Below, piece after piece: positions 7,288 to 15,369 of a stretch of 34,159 nucleotides of DNA. Every line of letters begins with the position of its first letter. The first letter of the stretch is position 1. The translations under genes and the position numbers were made by a program. Origin of the DNA: Nocardia neocaledoniensis (lineage in GTDB: Bacteria > Actinomycetota > Actinomycetes > Mycobacteriales > Mycobacteriaceae); NCBI RefSeq assembly GCF_029868625.1, contig NZ_JARWOJ010000372.1, positions 1 through 34,159 on the forward strand, written 5' to 3'. Under the pieces are notes generated by a model. The model was not told where the DNA came from and searched no databases. It was given only the letters and a program-made list of their open reading frames with translations.

Positions 7288-7318
7288 ACGCTAGCCAGCT
7301 GGAGTGCACTCCAAGCAA
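7288..7318 (-). promoter_or_regulatory. MerR-type promoter with 19-nt spacer and central palindrome
   Basis: On the minus strand TTGCTT (7318-7313) and TAGCGT (7293-7288) are separated by exactly 19 nt, the over-long spacer that MerR proteins correct by untwisting DNA. A perfect 14-bp palindrome, TGGAGTGCACTCCA (7300-7313), fills the part of the spacer next to the -35 box. The start point would be near 7281, leaving a leader of about 25 nt before the MerR ATG. Confidence 0.85.
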
Positions 7319-7344
7319 GGCCCATTGTCGCGGGACGAGCGACT

Positions 7345-7713
7345 TCAGTTGTACTTCGGCAGCTCCTGAACGGCCCACCGGTTGCCGTCGGGATCCTGGA
7401 AGAAGGTGAACAGCCCCCAGCCCAGATCCTGCACCGGCGAGGCCTCCACTCCGGCGGCCACGAGCTGCTCGTAGGCCTGCTGAGCGCTGGGCACGACCAT
7501 CTGCATGCCCTCGACACTGCCCGGCGCGGCACCGGTCAAGCCGCGGCCGATGCAGATCGAGCAGCCCGAGCCCGGCGGGGTGAGCTGGACGAAGCGGATA
7601 TCGGGGCTCGGGGTGTGGTCGTGGTCGGCGTTGAAGCCGATGCTCGTATAGAAGTCCTTGGCCCGGTCGACATCGGTGACCGGGATGGCGACGAGTTCGA
7701 TTTTCCAGTCCAT
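7345..7713 (-). CDS. VOC-family (glyoxalase/bleomycin-resistance fold) protein
   Basis: 122 residues from ATG at 7713, one vicinal-oxygen-chelate unit made of two beta-alpha-beta-beta-beta modules. The first starts IELVAIPVTDVDRAKDFYTSIGF. The second carries GLFTFFQDPDGNRWAVQELP, the usual end of the family. The start is preferred because the family's first strand follows it at once; no clear Shine-Dalgarno precedes it, and an upstream Met at 7725 is possible. Single-unit VOC proteins act as dimers and include lyases, dioxygenases and drug-binding resistance proteins; the sequence does not choose between them. It lies 27 nt upstream of the MerR promoter on the same strand and may be transcribed with that operon. 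Confidence 0.88.
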   Translation of the reverse strand: MDWKIELVAIPVTDVDRAKDFYTSIGFNADHDHTPSPDIRFVQLTPPGSGCSICIGRGLTGAAPGSVEGMQMVVPSAQQAYEQLVAAGVEASPVQDLGWGLFTFFQDPDGNRWAVQELPKYN

Positions 7714-7761
7714 GCGCACAAGCATGGCACCGGCGACCGACAGAAACGTAGTGTGGATCAC

Positions 7762-7965
7762 ATGGCTGGTAAGGACATCGACCGGATCAGGGCCCGCTCG
7801 GCCTGGGAAACGGTCAAGGAAAGCCCGGTGATCACCGCGATCGCGGTGGCGCCGGTGGTGCTGGTACTCGGTGTGGTCTGGTGGCTGACGAACGGTTTCG
7901 TCGCCTTCGTCCTGCTGGTACTGCTCGGCGTCGGCATCGTCATCGGCGGCAAGCTGCTGAAGTAG
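7762..7965 (+). CDS. Small membrane protein, 67 aa
   Basis: 67 residues: a charged N-terminus (MAGKDIDRIRARSAWETVKES), then two hydrophobic segments at about residues 23-42 (ending VVWW) and 46-63, separated by the short turn LTNGF, and a basic tail GGKLLK. I do not know the family. TAGTGT (7749-7754) lies 7 nt before the ATG and looks like a -10 box, which would make the mRNA leaderless; I see no good -35. An in-frame GTG at 7753 is the alternative start. It diverges from the VOC gene and converges on the SixA-like gene with a 12-nt gap. The hydrophobic design and the absence of a better frame make it credible. Confidence 0.65.
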   Translation: MAGKDIDRIRARSAWETVKESPVITAIAVAPVVLVLGVVWWLTNGFVAFVLLVLLGVGIVIGGKLLK

Positions 7966-7977
7966 CCGCCGACGAGT

Positions 7978-8469
7978 TCACCGGGGGACGTGGAAATGCG
8001 TCAGTTCGCCCGTACCGGGGTCCACCTGTGCCCAGGGCCGGTCGAACTCGAGCACGGCCAGCGCCGAGGTGGGGAACTTGCGGCTCAGCTCGGTGGCCTG
8101 ATCGGACTCCCGGTTGGCCGCCAGTTCCCAAGCGGTCCACGGGATTCCGGGGACGTGCCCGACCACGAGCAACGTGCCGATCGCGTCGTCGGTGAGTTGG
8201 ATCAGCTCGATGAGCGTGTGCGGGTTCGCCTCGTAGATGTCGTCGGTGTACTCCACCGGCGCGTCGATCCCCGTGGCGGCCAGGGTCTGCCTGGTGCGCG
8301 TCGCGGTCGAGCAGCGCACGGCGTCGACGGCCGGTTGGGTGGCGCGCAGCCAGTCGCCGGCGAGCGCGGCCTCCCGCTGACCACGCGGCGCCAGCGGACG
8401 GGCGTGATCGCCGACGCCGTCGGGGTAGGCCGATTTTCCGTGCCGCATGAGGATGAGGGTCGCCGCCAT
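7978..8469 (-). CDS. SixA-like histidine phosphatase
   Basis: 163 residues, a short histidine-phosphatase-superfamily protein of the SixA type. The phosphate pocket is visible: MRHGKSAYPDG near the N-terminus (nucleophile His10 with Arg9), the arginine in RTRQTLAATG, and the second histidine in LLVVGHVPG. The ATG at 8469 is chosen because the RHG strand must lie near the N-terminus; the frame remains open upstream but adds no family sequence. SixA of E. coli dephosphorylates phosphohistidine proteins, while the actinobacterial relatives are mostly uncharacterised. The gene diverges from fprB across 158 nt, in which I see no convincing promoter. Confidence 0.88.
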   Translation of the reverse strand: MAATLILMRHGKSAYPDGVGDHARPLAPRGQREAALAGDWLRATQPAVDAVRCSTATRTRQTLAATGIDAPVEYTDDIYEANPHTLIELIQLTDDAIGTLLVVGHVPGIPWTAWELAANRESDQATELSRKFPTSALAVLEFDRPWAQVDPGTGELTHFHVPR

Positions 8470-8627
8470 GGAACCACGGTAATCCCGACCGCCGGTGAGT
8501 TCGCGGTCACACTCGAGGCACACTGAAAGCTGCGTCACCGTAGATGTGTTCGTGGCATACCCGCCGCGGACCCGCCACGGCCGACGTCTCGAGCCACCGA
8601 CCCACACATTTCGAGGATCTGCACACT

Positions 8628-10295
8628 ATGGCCTACGTCATCACGCAGCGTTGTTGCAACGACGCCAGCTGCGTCACCGAGTGCCCGGTCGACTGCATCC
8701 GCCCCACCCCGGACCAGCCGGAGTTCGCGACCGCGGAAATGCTGTACATCGACCCTGACACCTGCATCGACTGCGGCGCCTGTGTCGATGCCTGCCCGGT
8801 GGACGCGATCTTCTCCGAGGACGATCTGCTCGCCTCGCTGGCCAGGTACCGCGAGATCAACGCCGCCTACTTCCAGCGCCACCCGCTGGAGTCGAACTTC
8901 GACCCGCTGGCCACGCCGACCCGGCCGCCCAAGGATCTGGGCACGCTGCGCGTCGCCATCGTCGGCGCCGGGCCCGCCGCCTGCTACGCCGCCGACGAGC
9001 TGCTGCGGCGCAGCGATGTGGAGGTCGAGATGTTCGACCGGCTGCCGACGCCGTGGGGCCTGGTCCGGGCCGGCGTCGCGCCCGACCACGCGGGCACCAA
9101 GAACGTGGCGAACATGTTCGACTCGGCCTTCCGCCGCGACACGCTGCAGTACTACCTGAACGTCGAGGTGGGCCAGCACATCGACCATCAGGAGCTGCTC
9201 GATCACCACCACGCGGTGATCTACGCCGTCGGTGCCTCCAGCGACCGCAAGCTCGGCGTCCCCGGCGAGGACCTGCCCGGCAGCCACTCGGCCACCGAGT
9301 TCGTCGCCTGGTACAACGGCCACCCCGATTTCGCCGATCGCGAGTTCGACCTGTCCGGGGAGCGGGCGGTGATCGTCGGCAACGGCAACGTCGCGCTCGA
9401 CGTGGCCCGCGTGCTCACCGTCGACCCGGACGAGCTGGCCAAGACCGACATCGCCGACCACGCGCTCGACGCGCTGCGCCGCAGCAACATCCGCGAAGTG
9501 GTGATCCTGGGCAGGCGCGGCCCGCTGCAGGCGGCCTACAGCACGCCGGAGTTCCTGGCGCTGACCCACCTGAAGGGCGTCGACGTGGTCGTCGCCGCGG
9601 CCGATCTCGAACTCGATCCGCACAGCAAGGCCCTGTTCGACGACCCGAACATCGAGCCGTCGCTGCGGCTGAAGTACACCCTCGCCGAGGAGTACTCGAC
9701 CGCCGCGCAGGACCCGTCGCACAAGCGGATCGTCTTCCGCTACCTGGCGACCCCGACCGCGGTGCACGGCGAGGACCATGCCACCGCGATCGAGTTCGCG
9801 CACAACGAATTGTCCGAGGAGAACGGGCAGCTGGTCGCCACCGCCACCGACCGCACCGAGACCATCGAGACCGGCTTGGTGCTGCGCTCGATCGGCTACC
9901 GCGGCGTTCCCGTCGCCGGCCTGCCCTTCGACGAGCGTCGCGGCACCGTGCCCAGCGAGCACGGCCGGGTCATCGACGCGACCCAGCCGGTCCCCGGCGT
10001 GTACGTCTCGGGCTGGATCAAGCGCGGCCCGCGCGGCGTGATCGGCTCCAATCGGGTCGACGCCGAGGAGACGGTGGAGGCGTTGATCGCCGACTTCATC
10101 GCGGGCAAGCTGACCGCGCCCACCGGCGACCGCGCCGCTCTGCAGGCGCTGCTGGCCCAGCGCCAGCCCGATCTGGTCGACCGCAAGGGCTGGAAGACCA
10201 TCGACCAGGCCGAGAAGACCGCGGGCAAGGCGGCGGGCAGGCCGCGCGTCAAGTTCACCACCCGCGCGGACCTGCTCAAGGCCGCCAAGGGCTAG
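8628..10295 (+). CDS. fprB: Ferredoxin/ferredoxin-NADP+ reductase fusion (FprB type)
   Basis: 555 residues. Residues 1-65 form a bacterial ferredoxin with two cluster motifs: CCNDASCVTECP (Cys9, Cys10, Cys15, Cys19) and CIDCGACVDACP (Cys46, 49, 52, 56). After a linker comes an adrenodoxin-reductase-like flavoprotein with the FAD motif VGAGPAACYAADEL (about residues 108-121), the NADP motif VGNGNVALDVARVL (about 249-262) and the C-terminal YVSGWIKRGPRGVIGSN signature. This is the architecture of mycobacterial FprB, which moves electrons between NADPH and ferredoxins, for example towards P450s. The ATG at 8628 has GAGGA about 10 nt upstream. The gene stands alone and ends at a strong hairpin. 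Confidence 0.95.
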   Translation: MAYVITQRCCNDASCVTECPVDCIRPTPDQPEFATAEMLYIDPDTCIDCGACVDACPVDAIFSEDDLLASLARYREINAAYFQRHPLESNFDPLATPTRPPKDLGTLRVAIVGAGPAACYAADELLRRSDVEVEMFDRLPTPWGLVRAGVAPDHAGTKNVANMFDSAFRRDTLQYYLNVEVGQHIDHQELLDHHHAVIYAVGASSDRKLGVPGEDLPGSHSATEFVAWYNGHPDFADREFDLSGERAVIVGNGNVALDVARVLTVDPDELAKTDIADHALDALRRSNIREVVILGRRGPLQAAYSTPEFLALTHLKGVDVVVAAADLELDPHSKALFDDPNIEPSLRLKYTLAEEYSTAAQDPSHKRIVFRYLATPTAVHGEDHATAIEFAHNELSEENGQLVATATDRTETIETGLVLRSIGYRGVPVAGLPFDERRGTVPSEHGRVIDATQPVPGVYVSGWIKRGPRGVIGSNRVDAEETVEALIADFIAGKLTAPTGDRAALQALLAQRQPDLVDRKGWKTIDQAEKTAGKAAGRPRVKFTTRADLLKAAKG

Positions 10296-10302
10296 CCGTT
10301 GA

Positions 10303-10327
10303 CCCCGGCCCGGGTGACGGGCCGGGG
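10303..10327. terminator. Strong GC hairpin between convergent genes
   Basis: CCCCGGCCC (10303-10311) and GGGCCGGGG (10319-10327) form a perfect 9-bp GC stem with a 7-nt loop. It starts 8 nt after the fprB stop and ends directly before the stop codon of the convergent thioesterase gene, so it can serve both. Confidence 0.75.
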
Positions 10328-11101
10328 CTACTCGGGCAGCGGCATGATCTTGACGACGGTCGTCGTGATGCCGCCGACCACGAACCACAGCCGCAGCACC
10401 GGCCGTCCGGTCCGGTCACCCGGCTCGTGCCGCGCGCGCACCGTGATGTGTTCGCGCGCCAGCACCGGCGCCACGTATTCGATCACCGCGCGGTGCGGCC
10501 CGGCGACCAGCTTCGGGTAGTCGACCAGGAACTGCTCGACCGCCTGCCAGTAGCAGGTGTGGTTGACGTGGTTGTACTGGTCGATGTCGGTCGCGCGCAC
10601 CGGGAAGGGCAGGTCGGTGTCGGATTCGCGCGGGGCCGGATCGGTGAGGTAGGGCCGCCAGCGCAGCCGGTGCTCGTCGGTGGATCTGGCCAGGTAGGCC
10701 AGGCCCTCGTCGCTGATCCGGGCGGGCAGGTTGCTCGACTCGCTCAGATTGATCCAGAACCCCTCGGTCTCGATCAGGCCGCCGCTGTCGCTGCTGATCC
10801 GCGTGCGCATGTTCGTCCAGCGGGTCGACATGCTCGCGCACCAGCGCCGCAGGTGCACCTGATCGGGCCAGGTGATCGGCCGGATGACGTCGATGACCGT
10901 GCGCCGCACGATCCAGGTGGGATCGGTGCGATGCAGTTCGGTCTGGTGCAGTTCGTCCCAGGAGATGTCTTGCAGGTAGCGCGCCACGGCGTCGAAGCGC
11001 AGCCGGTGATACGGATCCACGTCGCCAGCCCGGACGGGCCACGCCGCGGCGAAGCCCATGCCCTCCTGGGGAAGCGGGGCCAGTGGCTGATCGAGTGACA
11101 C
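10328..11101 (-). CDS. Acyl-ACP thioesterase-like double-hotdog protein
   Basis: 257 residues with two hotdog folds in tandem. The first contains FDAVARYLQDISWDELHQTEL and WIVRRTVIDVIRPITWPDQVHLRRWCASMSTRW, the second DIDQYNHVNHTCYWQAVEQFL, where NHVNH is the typical active-site turn of acyl-ACP/acyl-CoA thioesterases. Mycobacteria and nocardiae have similar proteins. The likely reaction is release of fatty acids from acyl-ACP or acyl-CoA, but the natural substrate is not known. The start is GTG at 11101, supported by AAGGAG five nt upstream. It converges with fprB and diverges from the kinase gene. Confidence 0.85.
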   Translation of the reverse strand: MSLDQPLAPLPQEGMGFAAAWPVRAGDVDPYHRLRFDAVARYLQDISWDELHQTELHRTDPTWIVRRTVIDVIRPITWPDQVHLRRWCASMSTRWTNMRTRISSDSGGLIETEGFWINLSESSNLPARISDEGLAYLARSTDEHRLRWRPYLTDPAPRESDTDLPFPVRATDIDQYNHVNHTCYWQAVEQFLVDYPKLVAGPHRAVIEYVAPVLAREHITVRARHEPGDRTGRPVLRLWFVVGGITTTVVKIMPLPE

Positions 11102-11185
11102 TTGTGCTCCTTGCGCGGCGCGCCGGGGCGCACCACGACTTCTTGCGTAGTTCTGCAGACGACTTTACGGGTCGTGGATCACACC

Positions 11186-11214
11186 ATGACAGACCTACCC
11201 GCTCCCGGTAGCCT
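11186..11214 (+). promoter_or_regulatory. Promoter of the kinase gene, leaderless
   Basis: ATGACA (11186-11191) and TAGCCT (11209-11214) are separated by 17 nt. The -10 box ends 6 nt before the ATG at 11221, so transcription should start on or next to the start codon. The GCAGGA between them could act as a weak Shine-Dalgarno if transcription starts further upstream. Confidence 0.6.
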
Positions 11215-11220
11215 GCAGGA

Positions 11221-12984
11221 ATGGTCGCCGGGGCGATGGCGGGCTCGATGTTCGGCCGCTATGAAATGCGTGGACTTCTCGGAGTCGGCGGTATGGGGGA
11301 GGTCTACGAGGCCTACGACACCTCGAAGAATCGCATTGTCGCGGTGAAGGTGCTCAACCGTGAACTGGCCACCGATCCGGTCTTCGTGCAGCGGTTCCGC
11401 CGCGAATCCCAGGCGATGGCGAGCGTGCAGGAACCGCACGTGATCCCCGTGCACGACTGGGGCGAGATCGACGGTGTGCTCTACATCGACATGCGTCTGG
11501 TGAAGGGCACAGATCTCAAGGATCGGCTGCAACGGCACGGCAGGCTCACCCCCGGTGAGTCGGTGCAGGTGGTCGAGCAGATCGCCGCCGCGCTCGACGC
11601 CGCGCACGAGACCGGCCTCGTGCACCGCGACGTGAAGCCGGCCAACATCCTGCTCACCAGCAACCTGTTCGCCTACCTGGTGGATTTCGGGATCGCGCAC
11701 ACCGCCACCGACCCCGCGCTCACCAGCACCGGCAGCGCGGTCGGCTCGATGGCCTACATGGCGCCGGAACGGTTCGAGGAAGCCCCGCTGACCGGCGCGG
11801 TCGACACCTACGCCCTGACCTGTGTGCTCTACGAAGCCCTCGTCGGGCGGGTCCCGTACCCCGTGAACAGCCTCGCGGGCGCGATCGGTTCGCACCAGAT
11901 GGCGCCGCCGCCACGCCCGAGCGCCGTCGACCCCGCGCTGTCGGCCTTCGACGCGGTGATCGATCGCGGCATGGCCAAGCGGCCACGGGAGCGCTACGCG
12001 ACCCCTGGCGACCTGGGTCGCGCCGCCAGGGCCGCGCTCGTGCAGGCCGAACGTTCCGCGCCGTCGACCGTGCCGGGGCCGCGGGTGCGGGGGCCCGTCA
12101 CACCGGCGGCCGCCCAGCCGCACTGGTCGGAAGTGCCGCCGCCGCCGACGGTCTCGGGGCCCCAGGTGCTCGTCGATCGGACCGGCGCGGGACCGCGACC
12201 ACCGGCGCAGGCCGCGCCGCCGACGGGCGGTCCGTCGAACGCGTCCGCCACGGTGCGGCGACCGGTGCCCGGCGAACAGTCCGCGCACCCGTCCGCCACC
12301 GTGCGGCAACCGGCGCCGGGCACCGGCGCGTGGCAGCCGCTGGTCCCGGCCGCCGACCGCGCCACCGCCGTCGGCGGGTACACCCACCCGTCCGCCCCGC
12401 TACCGCTGCCGCCACGACGCAACGTGTCGACGCCGATCCTGGCCGGTGCGCTGGGCGCGTTGATCGTGGTCGCGGCGGTCGGCGTCGCGGTGTGGGTGAT
12501 GCTGGACGTGGCGGGCGACGAGCAGACCGTCGCCGGTCCGCCGTCGACCGTCGGGGCCACGCTCCCGCCGCCGGTGATCGAGACGGTCAGTCAGGACGTG
12601 CCGACGAGCCCGTACGTGCCGCCGCCACCGGCCACGACGACATTGCCGCCGCTGCAATCGTCCGTCTCCGGCGCCGACGGACAGGGCTTCCTGTCCGGCC
12701 CGCGCTGCAACGACAACGACGCCGCGATGTCGATCGCGCGCACCACCGGCTCGAAGGTGGTCATCTGCCACACCGGCGCGGGCCGCTACTACTACAAGGG
12801 CGCCAGGGCCAGCGACGGCCTCGGCCTCGAACTCGACGATCCGGTGCCGACCGGCGGCGGCGGATTCACCGCGACCAACCCCACCGACGGCACCCGCTAC
12901 CTGCTCACCGCCACGGGGCTGGTGATCACGAAGAACGGCGAGGTGCTGGCCAGCGAGCCGGTGACCGAGTTCGCCTTCCGCTGA
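11221..12984 (+). CDS. Membrane Ser/Thr protein kinase with extracytoplasmic domain
   Basis: 587 residues. The N-terminal kinase domain (about 13-275) has the glycine loop LGVGGMGEVYEA, Lys43 in AVK, HRDVKPAN (catalytic Asp137), DFG at 155-157 and APE at 181-183, so it should be active. A Pro/Thr/Ala-rich juxtamembrane region of about 125 residues follows, containing an imperfect repeat (SATVRRPVPGEQSAHP / SATVRQPAPGTG). One membrane span lies at about 404-426. Outside are a Pro-rich linker (about 430-480) and a small domain of about 105 residues with two cysteines (Cys496 and Cys516) that could form a disulphide. It lacks PASTA or beta-propeller repeats, so it is not a PknB or PknD orthologue; the outer domain is one I do not recognise. 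The promoter appears leaderless. The quinone oxidoreductase follows 56 nt later. Confidence 0.92.
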   Translation: MVAGAMAGSMFGRYEMRGLLGVGGMGEVYEAYDTSKNRIVAVKVLNRELATDPVFVQRFRRESQAMASVQEPHVIPVHDWGEIDGVLYIDMRLVKGTDLKDRLQRHGRLTPGESVQVVEQIAAALDAAHETGLVHRDVKPANILLTSNLFAYLVDFGIAHTATDPALTSTGSAVGSMAYMAPERFEEAPLTGAVDTYALTCVLYEALVGRVPYPVNSLAGAIGSHQMAPPPRPSAVDPALSAFDAVIDRGMAKRPRERYATPGDLGRAARAALVQAERSAPSTVPGPRVRGPVTPAAAQPHWSEVPPPPTVSGPQVLVDRTGAGPRPPAQAAPPTGGPSNASATVRRPVPGEQSAHPSATVRQPAPGTGAWQPLVPAADRATAVGGYTHPSAPLPLPPRRNVSTPILAGALGALIVVAAVGVAVWVMLDVAGDEQTVAGPPSTVGATLPPPVIETVSQDVPTSPYVPPPPATTTLPPLQSSVSGADGQGFLSGPRCNDNDAAMSIARTTGSKVVICHTGAGRYYYKGARASDGLGLELDDPVPTGGGGFTATNPTDGTRYLLTATGLVITKNGEVLASEPVTEFAFR

Positions 12985-13040
12985 GCTCTCCACCGGGATA
13001 TGTTCGCGGTGTCAGGTGCCACGAAGAAGAGGTGTCAGGA

Positions 13041-14015
13041 ATGCGCGCAGCACAGGTCGCCACGTTGGACGGACCGTCCGCGATCGAGGTCGTCGACCTG
13101 CCGGAACCGGCGGCCTATCCCGGCGGTGTCCTCATCGATGTCCACGCGGCGGGCATCGCCTTCCCCGACGTCCTGATGACCCGTGGGCTCTACCAGATGA
13201 AGCCCGCGCTGCCGTTCGTCGTCGGCGGCGAGGTCGCCGGCGTGGTGCGCACCGCGCCCGAGGGCTCCGCGCTGCGCCCTGGTGACCGGGTCGCCGCGCT
13301 CACCATGCTCGGCAATGCCGTGGCCGAGGTGGCCGTCGCACCCGAACACGCCGTGTTCAAGCTGCCCGACAACGTCTCGCTCGAGGCGGGCGCGGGCATC
13401 CTGTTCAACGACCTCACCGTCCACTTCTGCCTGACCAAGCGCGGCCGGCTCGCCCAGGGTGAGACCGTGCTGGTGCACGGCGCCGCGGGCGGCATCGGCA
13501 CCTCGACCCTGCGCATGGCGAAGGCCCTCGGCGCGGGCCGGGTGATCGCGGTGGTCAGCACCGAGGCGAAAGCCCAGGTGGCCAAGGCCAATGGCGCCAC
13601 CGACGTAGTGCTCGCCGACGGCTGGCTGGCCGCGGTGAAGGAACTCACCGAGGGCCGTGGCGTCGACATCGTGCTCGACCCGGTCGGTGGCGACCGCTTC
13701 ACCGACAGCGTCCGCTCGCTGGCCGGTGGTGGCAGGCTGCTCGTCGTCGGGTTCACCGCGGGCGAGATCCCGACCGTGAAGGTGAACCGGCTGCTGCTCA
13801 AGAACGTCGAGGTCGTCGGCGCGGCCTGGGGCGAATGGGTGATGAGCCACCCGACCTACCTGGCCGAACAGTGGGCCGAGGTCGAACCGCTGCTGGCCGC
13901 GGGCACCATCGCCGCGCCGGAGCCGGTGCTGTATCCGCTCGAGCGCACCGCCGAAGCCGTTGCGGCGCTGGACAACCGGACCGCCACCGGCAAGGTGGTC
14001 GTCCAGCTGCGCTGA
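13041..14015 (+). CDS. NADPH:quinone oxidoreductase (MDR superfamily)
   Basis: 324 residues, the zinc-free quinone-oxidoreductase branch of the medium-chain dehydrogenases. The N-terminal GroES-like domain includes DVLMTRGLYQMKPALPFVVGGEVAGVV, and the cofactor domain has VHGAAGGIGTSTLRMAKALGA (around residue 147). The end (LYPLERTAEAVAALDNRTATGKVVV) is family-typical. No structural-zinc cysteines are present. ATG at 13041 has GAGG 8 nt upstream; GTG at 13032 is a possible longer start. A plausible promoter -10, TATGTT (12999-13004), lies just after the kinase stop, with a weak -35 TTCCGC 17 nt before it, so the gene probably has its own promoter. Such enzymes reduce quinones or enoyl compounds with NADPH. 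Confidence 0.9.
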   Translation: MRAAQVATLDGPSAIEVVDLPEPAAYPGGVLIDVHAAGIAFPDVLMTRGLYQMKPALPFVVGGEVAGVVRTAPEGSALRPGDRVAALTMLGNAVAEVAVAPEHAVFKLPDNVSLEAGAGILFNDLTVHFCLTKRGRLAQGETVLVHGAAGGIGTSTLRMAKALGAGRVIAVVSTEAKAQVAKANGATDVVLADGWLAAVKELTEGRGVDIVLDPVGGDRFTDSVRSLAGGGRLLVVGFTAGEIPTVKVNRLLLKNVEVVGAAWGEWVMSHPTYLAEQWAEVEPLLAAGTIAAPEPVLYPLERTAEAVAALDNRTATGKVVVQLR

Positions 14016-14130
14016 GGTGAGACGCGGCGGCGGGCGGATCGGCCGCCGCCCGCGAACCCGGCGGCGCCGCTCGAGCCGAGTGTGTCGGAGGCGGGCGGTA
14101 AGGTCCAGCGCGTCAAGGGAGGGAGCCCGC

Positions 14131-15243
14131 GTGCCGCTGTCGAATCGAGTGCTGAACCGGACGTTGCTCGCGCGTCAGCACCTGCTCGAGCGCTCGACGC
14201 TGACCGTGCCCCGGATGTGCGACCACCTGGTCGGCCTGCAAGCCCAGGACGTGCCGCCGCCGTTCGTCGGATTGTGGAGTCGCATCCAGGATTTCGACCC
14301 GGCGACGGTGTCGGCCGGACTGGATGACCGCTCGCTGGTCCGGATCACCTTGATGCGCGGCACCATCCACCTCGTCACCCCACCCGACGCGCTGCGCGTC
14401 GCGCCGCTCATCCAGCCGGAGCTGGAGAAGGTGCCCGCGCGCAAGGGTTTCAATTACGGTGCCATGGTCGGCCTCGACCTCGACGAGGTCCGCGCGCACG
14501 GCGAGGCGGTGCTCGGTGACGAGCCGATGGCCGCCGCCGCGCTGCGGGCCGAGGCCGCCCGGCTCTACCCCGATCGCGACGCGGGAGTCGTCGTCCAGAC
14601 CTGGCTGTATCAGCTCCCCGTCCTGCAGACTCCGCCGCGCGGCCGCTGGCGCGACAACAGCAAGCCGGTCTGGTCGCGGGTGCAGCCGTGGCTCGGCGCA
14701 CCACTCGACCCCGGCTATCCGGCGGCGGAACTGATCCTGCGCTACCTGCGCGCCTTCGGGCCCGCCAGCACCATGGACATGCAGACCTGGTCGCGCCTGC
14801 CCGCGATGAAGCAGGCCGTCGCCGACCTGGGCGATCGCGTGCGCACCTACACCGACGAGCGCGGCCGCACCCTCTACGACGCCGCCGACCTCGAACTGGC
14901 CGACCCCGATCAGCCCGCGCCGGTGCGGTTGCTCGGCTGGTACGACAACGCGCTGCTGTCGCATCAGGACCGCGCGCGGATCACCGGCGACGACACCGCG
15001 CCGCCGATGCGTGCCTTCGCCTCCTGGGTCTCGCCGGTGCTCATCGACGGCTTCCTGGCGGGCATGTACAAGGTCTTCGTGCAGTCGGGCACCGCGCGCC
15101 TGCGGATCAGCCCCACCAGGAAGTGGACGAGAACCGAAGCCGCGCAGGTGGAATCGGAGGCGGCGGCCCTGCTCGCCTTCCTCGAACCCGAATCGGCGCA
15201 GGTGGTGGAGATCCTGGAACCGGGCGCGGACGTCCGGCCGTGA
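14131..15243 (+). CDS. Winged-helix DNA-binding domain protein (HTH_42 / AlkZ-like)
   Basis: 370 residues of the winged-helix family PF06224, which includes the DNA glycosylase AlkZ/YcaQ and many uncharacterised actinobacterial proteins. Typical features are the N-terminal LARQHLLERS and HLVGLQAQDVPPPFVGLWSRI, then RGTIHLVTPPDAL, an AFGPASTMDMQTWSRL winged-helix segment and the C-terminal LLGWYDNALLSHQDRARI. GTG at 14131 is chosen because the Shine-Dalgarno GGGAGGGAG lies just upstream and family homology begins within ten residues. The frame is open well before this but crosses the previous gene. Whether this branch has glycosylase activity is unknown. The gap to the previous gene is 115 nt. 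Confidence 0.85.
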   Translation: MPLSNRVLNRTLLARQHLLERSTLTVPRMCDHLVGLQAQDVPPPFVGLWSRIQDFDPATVSAGLDDRSLVRITLMRGTIHLVTPPDALRVAPLIQPELEKVPARKGFNYGAMVGLDLDEVRAHGEAVLGDEPMAAAALRAEAARLYPDRDAGVVVQTWLYQLPVLQTPPRGRWRDNSKPVWSRVQPWLGAPLDPGYPAAELILRYLRAFGPASTMDMQTWSRLPAMKQAVADLGDRVRTYTDERGRTLYDAADLELADPDQPAPVRLLGWYDNALLSHQDRARITGDDTAPPMRAFASWVSPVLIDGFLAGMYKVFVQSGTARLRISPTRKWTRTEAAQVESEAAALLAFLEPESAQVVEILEPGADVRP

Positions 15244-15369
15244 CACGGCTTTAACGTCGAGGCAACACTCGGTTCCTAAGGTCGTCCCCACGACGTTCAT
15301 GGCTGCAACGGACGACGTGCACCGCTGAAACCGGCGGGCGAACCAGCCGCATCCGAAAGAGGTGCGCGC

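Noticed and set aside
5778..7532. Single long frame joining a MerR-overlapping segment to the aldo-keto reductase
   Set aside because: The upstream part is out of frame with the clear MerR gene and is low-complexity; the reductase begins at the ATGA overlap at 6794.
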